From NCBI GenBank assembly GCA_020091685.1, contig CM034610.1, forward strand, positions 31,208,134-31,272,133: 64,000 nt of DNA, written 5' to 3'. The position numbers and the translations under genes were made by a program. The notes beneath the pieces were generated by a model. It searched no databases, was not told where the DNA came from, and was given only the letters and a program-made list of their open reading frames with translations. Positions 35,450 through 46,700 of this stretch are shown here, piece after piece. The first letter of the stretch is position 1, and each line of letters opens with the position of its first letter. Origin of the DNA: Lutjanus erythropterus. Taxonomy: Eukaryota; Chordata; Actinopteri; Lutjaniformes; Lutjanidae.

Positions 35450-36400
35450 TCTTTAATTGTGGGTGTCGCTCGGCCCCGCCTCCGGCCTGTACTGGCTCAC
35501 TCTCCTCACCATTTGTTCCAAGGGCCGCATGTTTAATCCCTACCTCCTGTTGCACGCAGACAATCCGCGGCGGATTTCACTGAGAAAAGGTGATGATTCC
35601 CTGCGAGACAATGGAAGCGCGTCCCAAGACGCCTTTGTTGGCAATCAGGCGGCTAGTTTACACTCTCATTAGCCTGGCTTAAGCCCCGCGAGTAGGAGCA
35701 CTAATCATGCCTGCAGGGCGGCCTGCATTCAGGAGCAGAAAGCTTTTAAGCAGCACATTTTGAGCTGCTTCACAAAATGGTAAAGAGAAGAATGTCTTAA
35801 TCCTTCTCTCCCCGTGGCTTCCACTGCCTTTCACAGTTAAACCTTGAGCCTCACTTTGGTTTAGTTTAGTTCAGTTTATAGGCTGTGTATGTGCGTAATT
35901 GCATATAATTGGATGCACCTTACTTCAGTTACATTTTCTAATGGGCAGATTTCACCATGTGGCTGTAATTATTCAGACCTGCTGCCTGATCCTTCACTCT
36001 TTCCATCACAATGAATCAGTACTAAAGCTCCACTGATACTGGATTTGTGGGGCTGATAACATTAGGAAGTAAAATACTTTAAATATTTCAGTATTAGCCA
36101 GTATTGCAATGATCCTTTAAATGTGTTTATCAAACACTCATGACAAACGTATATAATGGAGGCAGGATATTTTACAGTTAACAATAAACTTTATTGTCCA
36201 AAATGACATCAGGTCAGTGAAACAGTAACTTTCGCTGGTACTTTTAATAATTAACTATAAATTAAATGTATGTATATATATATATAACTTGAACTAAGAA
36301 AAATATATTAAATACACATAAAATGATTCTTATATAAGCTAAAAACAAAAAACAAAACACTGTCATCACGTTATATCATCGTTATATCCTTTTGGATCAT
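35450..36400. other. cyp26a1 upstream region, unique sequence
   Basis: This is GC-rich near the promoter and then AT-rich. About 35640-35780 contains compact unique sequence that could be a conserved non-coding element. I see no gene in it. A short TATA-rich run lies near 36270-36285. Confidence 0.5.
35474..35480 (-). promoter_or_regulatory. GC box next to the proximal RARE
   Basis: CCCCGCC on the plus strand (GGCGGGG on the minus) lies 25 bp beyond the DR5. G-rich Sp1-type sites beside the proximal RARE are a known part of the CYP26A1 promoter. Short motifs like this are common, so confidence is moderate. Confidence 0.5.
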
Positions 36401-36810
36401 ACTGGACCACACATACACCATACAAACATACTCTGTACAAAATGTCAAGGATGAAGCCAAAATGTTGAAAATAAAATCAAAATGTGGAAAAATTTCAAAT
36501 CGACACACACTGGACCACACATACACCAATATAGATTTGGTTTATACTACACTAAATGTCAAGAATTAAGCCAAAATATGGAAAAAAATAAAGTCGAAAT
36601 GTTTAAAATCAAGTTGAAATCTGGAGAATTTTCAAATTGACACACACTGGACCACATATACACCAATACAGATTTCATTTGTATAGTTAAATGTCAAGAA
36701 TTGAGCAAAACTGTTGATAAAATAAACTAAAAATGTTGGAAATGAAGTTGAAATGTGGAGCATTAGGTCAAAATCTGGAGAACTTTCATATGGACACATA
36801 CTGGACCACT
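36401..36810. repeat. Tandem repeat of 108-154 bp units between the two RAREs
   Basis: The phrase ACTGGACCAC recurs at 36401, 36509, 36646 and 36800. Each is followed by a similar block rich in AAATGTCAAG, GCCAAAA and GTTGAAAT. This gives three diverged direct units of about 108, 137 and 154 bp. Confidence 0.8.
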
Positions 36811-37041
36811 CTGATACAGATACAGACAGCTATGGGCCGATATTGGTGGGTGACGTGTGTCAGTGTTATGATATGTAGAAGTGACTTCGAGAGATGAAGC
36901 AGTGATGAACACCTCGCTGCCCTCAGTTTGACTCACTTTCTATCAGTGTGCTTTCAGGTTCCTAATCTAGAAGAAGACTTTAACCTGCACTCTCCCCCGT
37001 GTGTGTGTGTGTGTGTTATAAAAATGATATCTCTCTCAGTG

Positions 37042-37058
37042 GGTTCAAACTTGGGTCA
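37042..37058 (+). promoter_or_regulatory. Distal DR5 retinoic acid response element (R2-like)
   Basis: The sequence is GGTTCA-AACTT-GGGTCA: two half-sites fitting the RGKTSA consensus with a 5-base spacer. It lies about 1.7 kb upstream of the inferred cyp26a1 start, in a CpG-rich patch (about 37040-37480). A second RARE roughly 2 kb upstream is known for mammalian CYP26A1. The position and spacing make this the likely fish counterpart. Confidence 0.75.
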
Positions 37059-37748
37059 GCAGAGACAGGCGGAGGGACGCGCACGCGCACACACACGCAC
37101 GCAAGGTTATCCCCGGGCTACGCCGCATGAAAAGTAAACACACCGAGCGCAGCGCTCCGCTCATCAGCCCGGTCACCACATCCTCACTCTGCGTTTGGAC
37201 TCTTGTGTTTTTACGACCTGCCATAACGTCAGGGCGTGTGTGTGTGTGTGTGAGTGTGAGTGTGTGTGGCAGGGCCGATCGGTCAGTGACAGTGAGACAG
37301 CTTGGCTGCTGCTTTTACAACGACACATTACATGGATGGATCTGTCTGTTCTGGCTGACTGTGTGCGTTTTTAAAAGAGGGCGCCCTGGGGTTCACCCCG
37401 GTGGGAAGGCACAGCAACTATCACTGTTCCAGTCAGTCACACAAAGGCCCGGACATATGATCTGATCTGCCGTCATGGCTTGCATGTAAAATTCCATGAC
37501 TTTTCCTTTGACTTTGTGCTGGTGACTAACAGGGCTGTGTCTGCCACACAGGACACTGAGGACATGCTACATGTTTACTGGGACGTTAGGAGTTTACCCA
37601 CCTGTGAGGAGTGTAGAATGTATTTCTTAGACTGATTCCAATCAACTTTGGACTCAGAACCCTATTTATCAACTATTATGCCAAAAATAATAAAAAGAAA
37701 AAATAATTTTATTCTTAGCAGCATGGAGACTTTATCGAAGACTAGTAT
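37059..37748. other. CpG-rich upstream patch and flank
   Basis: 37060-37400 is rich in CpG (for example CGCAGCGCTCCGC) with a GT run at 37236-37267. It holds an extra half-site GGTTCA at 37390-37395. It probably belongs to the distal cyp26a1 control region. I see no gene. Confidence 0.5.
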
Positions 37749-37795
37749 GGCCAGACATGAGGGTAAATAATTCAAATAAGGTCAAGAATAAACTT

Positions 37796-37982
37796 AGGGT
37801 GGTTATTAGTTCAGTTGGTAGAGCATTCACTTCATGTAGAGAGGTTGTTAATTCTCTACAGTGGCCGCTGGTTTGACTCCCACCTGTGGTCCTTTGCTGC
37901 ATGTCCTCCCCTCTCCTGTCTGATCTTCAGCTGTCTTATCTAATAAAGGCAAAAGAGCCCAAAAATAACTTTAAAAAAAAGT
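37796..37982 (+). mobile_element. tRNA-derived SINE with target-site duplication
   Basis: The A box TAGTTCAGTTGG (37807-37818) and B box GGTTTGACTCC (37870-37880) are followed by a body ending CTAATAAAGGCAAAAGAGCC and an A-rich tail. Flanking direct repeats AGAATAAACTT (37785-37795) and AGAATAAATTT (37983-37993) differ by one base. This is a fish SINE, not a functional tRNA gene. Confidence 0.9.
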
Positions 37983-38094
37983 AGAATAAATTTGAATATT
38001 CAGTATTAGTCTGAGGCATAAGAAAAATAAATCAGAGGAAGATTTTTTTATTTTTTATTTTAAGAATAAAGTGAAGAATTTTGAGGTTCATTGG

Positions 38095-38560
38095 CAACAT
38101 TTCAGCTTTCAACTATTCTTGACAGTTCGACTTTATGTCAACATTTTGATTTTATACTTGACATTTTAAAACATTTCTTTATTCTCAACGTTTCAACTTT
38201 ATTCTCGACTTTTCAGTGTTATTCTCAACATATTAACTTTCTTCTAGACATTTAAATTTTATACTCAACATTTATTCATTTATTCTTGAAATGTTGGCTT
38301 GGTCAACATTTTGATTTTATTCTCATAATTTTGAGTTTATATGCTACACTTTGACTTTATTGTCAACATTTCAACTTTATGCGTGACACTTCAATGTTAT
38401 TCTCAATACTTTAACCTTCTTGACATTTCAACTTTATTCACCACATTTCTAATCTTTTCTCAACATTTCAACTTTATTGTCAATATTATAACTTAATTCC
38501 GAACATTGAAATGTTCAGAATTGACTTTATACTCAACATTTCAACTTTATTCTCTAAAGT
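38095..38560. repeat. Degenerate satellite, about 20-25 bp unit
   Basis: Many diverged copies of TCAACATTTCAACTTTATTC. The complementary motif type (GTTGAAAT, AATAAAGTCGAAATGTT) also appears inside the tandem repeat at 36401-36810. Confidence 0.8.
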
Positions 38561-38608
38561 TAAAATAAAATAATTCTTCCTCCTCTAATTTCCCCCTTAT
38601 GTCTGGCC

Positions 38609-41079
38609 CTAATAATAACCTTCTATAGGAATTAGAAACATTATGGTCAGATTAACCTGCTAAAGGGGTCACCGGGGCACAAATTAGCTACAAGACCTCA
38701 ACCATTTTTACTCTCTGTACAGTTTCTGTCTGACAGAGCACTACCTGGTCCTGCATACATCATGTCAGATCATCATATTGTGCTTCAGTGTTACACATTA
38801 CCAAGCAATGTTTCAGTGAAACCAGCTCACAAACAGGTGACAAACCTGGACCTGCAGAACTCCAGGGACTCTGTGGTAGCCCTGAGCTTTGACCAGTTGG
38901 TAATCCAGTCTTGGAAACAGTGTGTAGACCTTTATTTGGCTAATAAAACAGTGACACTGTATTTCACCCGTAATTTCCTGATAATTTCCTGGAAGGAACT
39001 TTGTGATCTGGTACTGATCACAGGAAAACGGTATGATCTAACAAACAGTTGATAAGCACACTGAAAACCTGAATAAGTTTGCAGCACTCAAAAAAATCGA
39101 GGTAATCAGTCACCACAATTTTCTTGAATTCATAGAGGTTAAATTAAATATTTGGAGTTAGATGTACATTTGCACTATCATAGCAGTAAGCTACCAAAAC
39201 TGAATACATCTTAAGAATGAAAACTTAATATTTCATGTTCAGCACACTTAATGCAGTAAGAAGTAAAATAGATTTTTAATTTCTTAAAATATTTATGTTT
39301 TAGAGACCTTTTGAAGTCGCTTCTAATCAAAAATTGAGTTTAATAAACAGAAAAGAAAGACAATTGTAATAGCACTCAACATTTTTAAGTTAGTAAAAAC
39401 TCTAAACAAACTTTAAGTGTTCATGACTTATTACAGATAATTCATTTGAACATTCACCTTTACAGTGCAGTTATTTGATTTGATTTATTTTGTTTATTTC
39501 GGTTCAGCTTCCTTAAAACAAACCCTAGTTAATGAATGAAATCTCTAGGCGATTAAGAAAAAACTGTGACTTTCTTTTGGGTGCCTGTGCCGGTGAAGAA
39601 GTATTCCTAAAATCCTGACTGTGGCTTTGCTACAGTTCATTCTCCTTCTCACCATTAATTCTTACCTACATAAACCTCTGGTTTAATTTGACAACTGTGT
39701 GATGGAGAACTCTTTCTTTACTCTTGCTTTGTGCTTCTACATGATTACTCTGCAAAATTTCTTTGTATTCACACATTTCCACAGATTTTTATTAAAAAGA
39801 GTTGTGTTTTTTCTTGGATTGAATGCTTGTCCGAAAATGTGCCTCTCAGTTCAAAACAGAACATTTAATGTGAACAAAGATATTGTGACTCTTTCTGATT
39901 GAAAAAGGTTGATGGGCTTTAAGGAGAGTGAGCATGACAAAAACAGAAAAGGTCTCATGATAAAATATGACCGTTTTCAGAACATTATTTGTGAACAGTA
40001 TATAGACCACTGGGAACTGAATCTAACATGAGCCACAGTATGAACGTCCAGCTCCTTGTTTACTGTGTGTTCAGGCAGACGGCAGTGGCTGATGCGTGTT
40101 CAGGGTGAATGGGTTTCCAGCTGGTCATGCTGTAGCTGGTGAGTTTTTCTCATCACAATGTGAATGTGTGAAACAGGATTCTGCTGTTCAGGTGTGATGA
40201 AGCAGGGGGAGGAGGAGGGGGGGGGGGGGTCTGTGTGGGTGAAAGGAAGTTCAAGTGTAGAGAAAGGCCCTTTTGCAGCCTGTTCAATGCAGGGATGTTG
40301 CACTGTTATTCTGTTCTGTATAAAATGTACAAATTGTTCCGCTTTTAAGCTGGCAGCTGAGGCATTAACAGAGACAAATCTACATCTGTTTAAAAAAATG
40401 TGAGCCAGCAGGACGGTACAGGGGTGGGGTGTTTTGATGACATGTTGTGTAAGTGACCCACTACCAGGGGATTTAAAAAGCAGCTAGCACCAGTTAGCAG
40501 GCATATGTATAGCATGTATATGTGGGTTCTCTAAACACGGCTAAACCTGCTAAAAATAGGTGATTGACTCCTTTCACATTGCCAAAAGCATCATTTGCCT
40601 TTCAGTTATTTCTTCTTTTCTTTTTCTTTCTTTTTACTCTCAGTACTTTTGTAGCTTCTAACTGAATCTCTGTGCTTTGAAGTGTAGTTTCTCTCCTGTG
40701 TCATTGTTTGCACTTTCAGATATCTGCTGTATTTCACTGTTTCATGCTCACTTTCAGCTGTCAGGAGTCATGCTAAGTCACTGCTGATGAAAATGCAAGA
40801 TTTCCTGTTTTAGCTGTTTCATAATAAAGGCTTTTATATAACAAAATAATGAGGGACTTTTAATGTGAAGAATCTTTCAGATGTTTTTACAGATTTTTTT
40901 TTTTTTTTTTTTTTTGCAGATGCTGGACAAAAGATGAGTGCTCCATCAGTTAAATTCATACCCTCAAGTGGGTCGAGCCAGCAAAGCAGCACGTGTGTGT
41001 GAAAAAGGAGTAAAAGAGTTGCAGTTAGAGACAGAGCCTTTATTGTCTCTGTTGGAAAAGGGGTGAGAATTAGCAAATC
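38609..41079. other. Intergenic; poly-G and poly-T runs
   Basis: A G-run lies at 40217-40230 and a T-run at 40896-40915. The open frame at 38762-39052 (96 codons) has no recognised domain. About 39058-39470 may be an old MITE with CACTG-type ends. No gene is supported. Confidence 0.45.
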
Positions 41080-41581
41080 CTGTACTTTATTTTTCTAACA
41101 ACTTTATACCTTTACTCCCTACATTTGAACACAAATATCTGAACTTTCTACTCCTTAAATTTTACAAAACAGGCTAATTTAACAGGACAAGGATGTAATA
41201 AGATGACATAAAATGAGTTAACAAGACAAAAAAAGATAACAAAACAACATAAAAAGAGGTTTTAAGACGAAACAAGATGAAAAATGATGTGAGAAAACAT
41301 AAGACATAATCAGACAAAAAAGACATAACACGACAAAAAAGATGAAACAAGATGTAACAGATGTAAAAGATGTAATAAGACAAAAATGACAGCGAGTCAG
41401 ACTCAACCGTGGAGAAAAGGTGAGGTCCAGATAGCTTAGCATGGAAACAGCCAGTAGAAATGTCCTTCAGAGGACGACTTTTTAATATTATACTTTTTCA
41501 CTTTTACTGCAGTAAAGATGTTTTTACACAGCTATCTGTACTTCTACTTGAGTACAGAATGTGTGCGCTTTCGCTACCTCT
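41080..41581. mobile_element. hAT-type element, copy E
   Basis: Same orientation as copy A: TACTCCCTACATTTGAACAC, a degenerate AAGATGTAACA/GACAAAAAAGAC array (41190-41395), then CTTTTACTGCAGTAAAGATG and the end GCTACCTCTG. The left tip is missing. Confidence 0.75.
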
Positions 41582-41989
41582 GGTGTCATACCATCTAAAA
41601 TCTCTCTCTGGGGCAGTGTTATGCTGTCATTGTGTATTTCAGTGTCTTCTTTATAGCAGCACTGAGAGATCTCTGTGTAAAGGGTCTCCAACTCATCATG
41701 CTGCTCTACAAACTCATTATAAACCTGCTGATCACCTGCTGGTCTCCTGCTCAAGAAGAGCCCTTCCAGGCTCCGACTGGTTGTTTTTGTTCAGGTGTGG
41801 TTGATTCTTGCAAATGTCACTAGGAGCACAAGGAGGAGCCACAGGAACCTGATATTTTCACATTAATTATTTTAATTTTTTGTTAGTTTCATTTCTGACT
41901 CTTTTATTGTATTTTTATTTTATTTTTTTCCCTGTGTAGCTATCTGTGGTCTGTAAATAAAACATGCTGTTGATTTTTGTCAAAAAAAA
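41582..41989 (+). pseudogene. Candidate retrotransposed 3' end of an unknown transcript
   Basis: AATAAA at 41957-41962 is followed by about 20 bases and an A-tract at 41981-41990, the layout of a reverse-transcribed mRNA tail on the plus strand. The parent is not recognised. An open frame on the other strand (41524-41754) is also unrecognised. Confidence 0.35.
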
Positions 41990-42127
41990 AAGCAAAGAAA
42001 TACCAAACTTTAAAAACTTCTTTTCACAAGTGAAAAGTCTTCATTCATCAGTTTACTTATGGATACATGAATAACTAAAAAGAATCATCTCAATCAGCTT
42101 GGTGTTGGTCCTTGGCTTGCTTTACAA

Positions 42128-42680
42128 TAGTGGTGGGCAATTATTTTTCATTGGGGGGCCACACGAGAAACTGATCAGGCTGCTGTGGGCCTGACAATGA
42201 TTAAAGCTCCTAATAATGTCCAAATCTCTGATAATGGAATAGTCAAAATTGTTCCATATAGGGCACCTCTACTGTTGGTCACCCTTTCTGAATTGCCATG
42301 TGATGAATTGTAGGTTAATATTTTGTTGGTAATGTCTAAAACTTGATGTTTTACAGTGTACCATGCAGGCTGCATACAGGTTGTAATGATAGAAGCAGCA
42401 AAAGTAGAAGAAGAACAACATAAACAACATGGATGTACAGCACTGAGTGAATAAAGTTACAGTTTAATATAAAAGATACAGTTCATTATCATTACCACTG
42501 AACACAGCACTGAGCCCTTTCAAAATAAAGGTCTGATAATAGTTTAATGGTAAGAGAAATGCTACTGACTGTCTTTGCTAGATTTTTAATTTTTGGTCTT
42601 TCCATGATGACCTTGTGGGTCACATGAAACCTTTCAGTGGGCCTCATCTGGTCCCTAGGCCACATTTGGCCCAGGTCTGG
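42128..42680. mobile_element. hAT-type MITE with near-perfect duplication
   Basis: It opens TAGTGGTGGGCAATTATTT and ends GGCCACATTTGGCCCAGGTC-TGG, ends typical of a fish hAT MITE. Flanks CTTTACAA (42120-42127) and GTTTACAA (from 42680) agree at 7 of 8 bases. Confidence 0.75.
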
Positions 42681-42790
42681 TTTACAACAATGTATTGTAT
42701 TTATGAGCTTATATGTGTTTTGGAGTTGAGACCTGAGTCGAGTATAGCAGTGAGTTACCTAGAGTGTAAAAAGCACAGCACCTCTGTAAT

Positions 42791-42987
42791 CAGTAGTTCC
42801 CAAACTTTTCTGGCATGCCCAACTTTCATTATTATCATTCATAAGGGAAACAAATGATAAAGAAATAGTCAGACTGAATTTTACTGAAATAAAGTTCAGC
42901 ATTTATTTCCCCACATAAATCATATTCAGCCCTCTAGTGGCTCTAGGCATCCCGAAGGGGACCCATCCTCCAGTTTGAGAACCACTG
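42791..42987. mobile_element. Short MITE with CAGTGGTTC-type ends
   Basis: CAGTAGTTCCCAAACTTTT on the left and CCAGTTTGAGAACCACTG on the right are inverted. No clear target-site duplication is seen. Confidence 0.7.
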
Positions 42988-43166
42988 GTATAGACAGAAT
43001 CTATAGAAATAAAAACTCACTAACTATCAGTAATGTGTTTAGTTACTTTGTGTGTTGTGATGATGAAGCTCTGCTCAGGCAGCTTGTGTCTGTTCCAGCT
43101 GACACACACACACATCTGTTACTGTGTTTACTGTTATCACTACTCCTGCTGAACTGCACGTTCAAT

Positions 43167-43170
<4 letters not shown>

Positions 43171-43206
<36 letters not shown>

Positions 43207-43294
43207 AGCAGAGAGCGCACAGTCAGCACACTCTCCTCCCTCAGCTCGCACGCTGGCTGACCTGCTGCTGACCCTGACATCTCTGTGAACTCTG

Positions 43295-43374
<80 letters not shown>

Positions 43375-43387
43375 ACCAAGTTCACTG

Positions 43388-43420
<33 letters not shown>
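43171..43420. repeat. Cluster of long (CA)n and (GA)n microsatellites
   Basis: CA at 43171-43206, CA at 43297-43370 (about 37 units) and GA at 43391-43420. The unique block between the CA runs (43207-43296) is GC-rich. Confidence 0.92.
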
Positions 43421-43423
<3 letters not shown>

Positions 43424-45306
43424 GAGAGTCATTGAGAGTTGAAGACAGTTGATGTGTCTGTGGAAATATCAGTTGATTGCTGAATCAATAATAATGATTA
43501 ATAATGAGCTGAAGAAGCCACAGTCTCTGCAGTTCTCTTCAGCTTTACAAAGTGTTTTAGCAACTTTCACTTTATTATTCTTTTGTGTCTTTTTTACTGT
43601 TTCAGTTCTTTCTCACCAGCTCTTTTAAGCTCTGGTTCTTGACCTGTTCTGTTCAACATGAAGGGATTATCATCTCAATTACAGCAAGGCTACCTGCTTT
43701 GTCTTTTAACTGAACATGAGTTCGCTCAAGTCTAGCTGCTGTAAAAGGGCAAATAAACTTCATTTACTCTCCCCCCCAAAAAATCCTCCATTATTGTGTT
43801 AATTAAATGCTTCCCACCAAGCACCCGGGCTTCATTTCAACGCTGTCTTTTGGCCTAAATCCGGATGGTCCATTGTGGCCTTTATTTAGCACAAAAATAG
43901 ATGTTGAAAATTGGAGCGTGTTTAGTGTGAGTGATCTGGTTCATATGTAGCCCAAAATTAGATGCTGAAATTTGGGTCTTGTTTGATCCATTTGGTGTGG
44001 TCCAAATACAGACCAAAAAGAGATGTTGAAATTTGTATTTAGTCTGTTTGATTGTCTTTTCAACAACTTTTCACCTTTCAAATTCATCTAACATTGGAAG
44101 CAGATGGACATCAACAACATGAAAACGGTGTCTTTTTACCATTCACTGTGGATCAAAACTGGACGAAGATGGACGTCTTTGAATATTTGTCTTTTCAATG
44201 TCATGAGAAGACATCTTATCACCTTTCACTTTCAACAAAAATCAAACATTTTGTTGGGTGGTTTTTATTATAAAGCAGCCAAAGAAAGCTGATGATCTGA
44301 TTGGTTGAAGTTAGCCCATGTCAGACATTACAGACAGATGATTCATCCAATCAGCTGTCGAGTGTTTTTTGGAAAGTGCCTGCCCTTTTAAAAAAATTAA
44401 AGCATTCTACTCGTTCATTGTGATCTTTTGGGGAAAATGTGTTCAGTGATCTATCACATATCTTTATCTGTAGGCTAAAGGCAACGTATGGAGCAGGCCT
44501 GCCACAATTAATTCTATTTTCAATAAATAAAATGGATCAAGAAGCTAAGAGGAGAAGTTAATGTAGCTTACAATATTTGAAGAGAAGCTCTGAGAAGATA
44601 AAGACTGGTGAAGTGTCTGTGGAGGTCAGTACATGTGAGTGTTCCTGTGTGTCTCCTCCTCTGCCTGCTTTATTGTTGCAGTGAATGTAAAAGCTGTTTA
44701 CTGCTGTGTTAAAGTGTTTGATCCCTGCACTAAAGTACTCGTCCTCCCGTTGACATGCAGGAAGGAAACAGGGAGGTCGCCTCCTCTCACTGCTTTGACA
44801 CAGGAACGCAAAATCTGCTGCTTTCACTCGCTCAAACATCTCAGAACCCCACCATGAAACTGAGCTCATAGTGAACTCAGGATTAAAAACACTCAAATGT
44901 TGCTAACATGTTGTAATTTTTCTGACAATTAGAGTTTGGATTATTAGTGGTGAACTTAATGAAAAGAGCACCAGGTTTTCATATGTACACTTTATGTGTA
45001 CAGGCAAAAATGTTGTATTATGTATGCAAATTAACTTACCATAGTCTGCTGTAAATAAACACTGACACGCTGCACGTGTGGCCTAAAAAAATAAAATTAA
45101 ATAAACTGTTTTACATTCTACTGAACCCTATCAGCTCACATTGTTTTATAGCACCAATAATATTGCTGTATCCTGCAGATAAAGACATGTTGTAAACCAT
45201 CTGTGGGCCGTGGAGCACGTCTGACAACCTGGAAACTTTTGAGTCCACTAGGTCAGAAATTTTCTGGTTTGCAGTGCTGGAAGAAATATTCAGATCCTTT
45301 ATTTAC
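43421..45306. other. Intergenic, no recognisable gene
   Basis: Unique sequence. Open frames at 44052-44292 and 44558-44896 lack recognisable domains. Confidence 0.5.
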
Positions 45307-45570
45307 AGGTCCAGTGTGGAAGATTTCTAGGAATTTATTTGCACAATATGGCAGAAATTGAACATAAGTATATTTTCATTAATGTGTAATAACCTTATAA
45401 TGTTGCACCACTGTGTTTGTACAGTAGCCCAGAGTGGCCAAAGCAAACACTGGCTCCTCACCACAGGTTCTCCTACATGCTTGGAAGGGAAGAGTGAGGC
45501 GAGTGGTTCTCAGTTGGTTGTAATCTACAAGCTCACTGCTCAGTGCCACTAAATCCTTCACACTGGTCCT
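45307..45570. mobile_element. MITE family M3, copy 2
   Basis: Inverted tips AGGTCCAGTGTGGAAGATTT and AAATCCTTCACACTGGTCCT, with the family interior GTAGCCCAGAG and GCTTGGAAGGGAAGAGTGAG. Confidence 0.85.
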
Positions 45571-46182
45571 AACAGTAGCAGTACATAAAACACAACATTA
45601 CAAGTAAAACTCCTGGATTCAAAATTGTAAAAGTGTAAAAGTATTAGGAACATGCATCAAAAGTAGGAGAAGTCGTTATGAAAAAAAGGTTCCTATATTA
45701 TTATATATTTTATTACTGGACAATTATTACTGAGACTTTAATGTGTTAGTATCATTATAGTATCATTATATTTAACTGAGCTAGAGCTCATTTTACTCAC
45801 TTCATACACAGTTTGATGATTCATTTTGCGACAGTGTGTGATATTTTATGTCTAAGTTGATACTGAGGTGATCTTTGTAGGTAAAATCTAAATAGTCACA
45901 AATGACAATATCATGTAAATAATCCAGCACCTTGTAAACAGACTGTATGCTCCTTACATTTCTGTTACAGACTCTCTCCACCACCCAACACTCTGAGTGT
46001 AATTCTTTAAAAAAAAAAAAGACAGACAAAATGCTAAATAAACAAAGTTAAAGATGAATTTGACTGAAAGCTTTTATTTTTTAAATTTTCTATAGTTATT
46101 GCAATATCTTAACTACAGTAACCCTGTAGTGAACCCAAACATGAACATTGACATAGACATGACCTATTTTCCTGTATTTTCA

Positions 46183-46501
46183 TTATCAGTTAATCTGTTG
46201 ATTGTTTTCTCCATTAATCAACTAGTTGTCCATAAAATGTCAGAAAATGTTGATCAATGTTTTTGAAAGTATAAACGTCTCATTTTGTCCACAACTCAAA
46301 AATATTCAGTTTACTGTCAGAGAGGAGTAAAGAAACCAGAAAATATTCACATTTAAGAAGCTGAACCCTAAACCCTTACAAATGACTCAACATGATTAAT
46401 CAGAAATCAAAATAGATGGAGATTCATTTAATAGTTGATTAATAATAGATTAAACATTGCAACTCTAAGTGTTTTATATTTGTTTTTGTTCAGCTGTCAA
46501 T

Positions 46502-46541
<40 letters not shown>

Positions 46542-46700
46542 GTGTGCATGGTAGGATATCATTCTTTATTCAAAAATTGTAATTCTACTAAGAATCTCCA
46601 TTTTTACTCAACCGTATTTTGATTACATCTTTTTTTTTTTTATCTGTAACTGTAATGGAATACAGATACATTTTTTGTATCCAGATTACAGACTGAGACA
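46183..46700. repeat. Composite dispersed repeat, family N, reversed copy
   Basis: It matches 7880-8267 in reverse and contains (TTGA)n at about 46507-46541. The left part carries GTCCACAACTCAAAAATATT, the complement of the block at 6640 and 55441. Confidence 0.75.

Larger units (their letters stand above)
37749..38608. mobile_element. Inverted-repeat element containing a SINE and a satellite core
   Basis: GGCCAGACATGAGGG at 37749-37763 pairs with CCCTTATGTCTGGCC at 38594-38608 (14 of 15). Between them lie a SINE (37796-37982) and a degenerate AACATTTCAACTTTATTCTC array. Confidence 0.65.

Noticed and set aside
37807-37880. tRNA-like A and B boxes
   Set aside because: They belong to a SINE with an A-rich tail and target-site duplication. 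The cloverleaf is not conserved enough for a tRNA gene.
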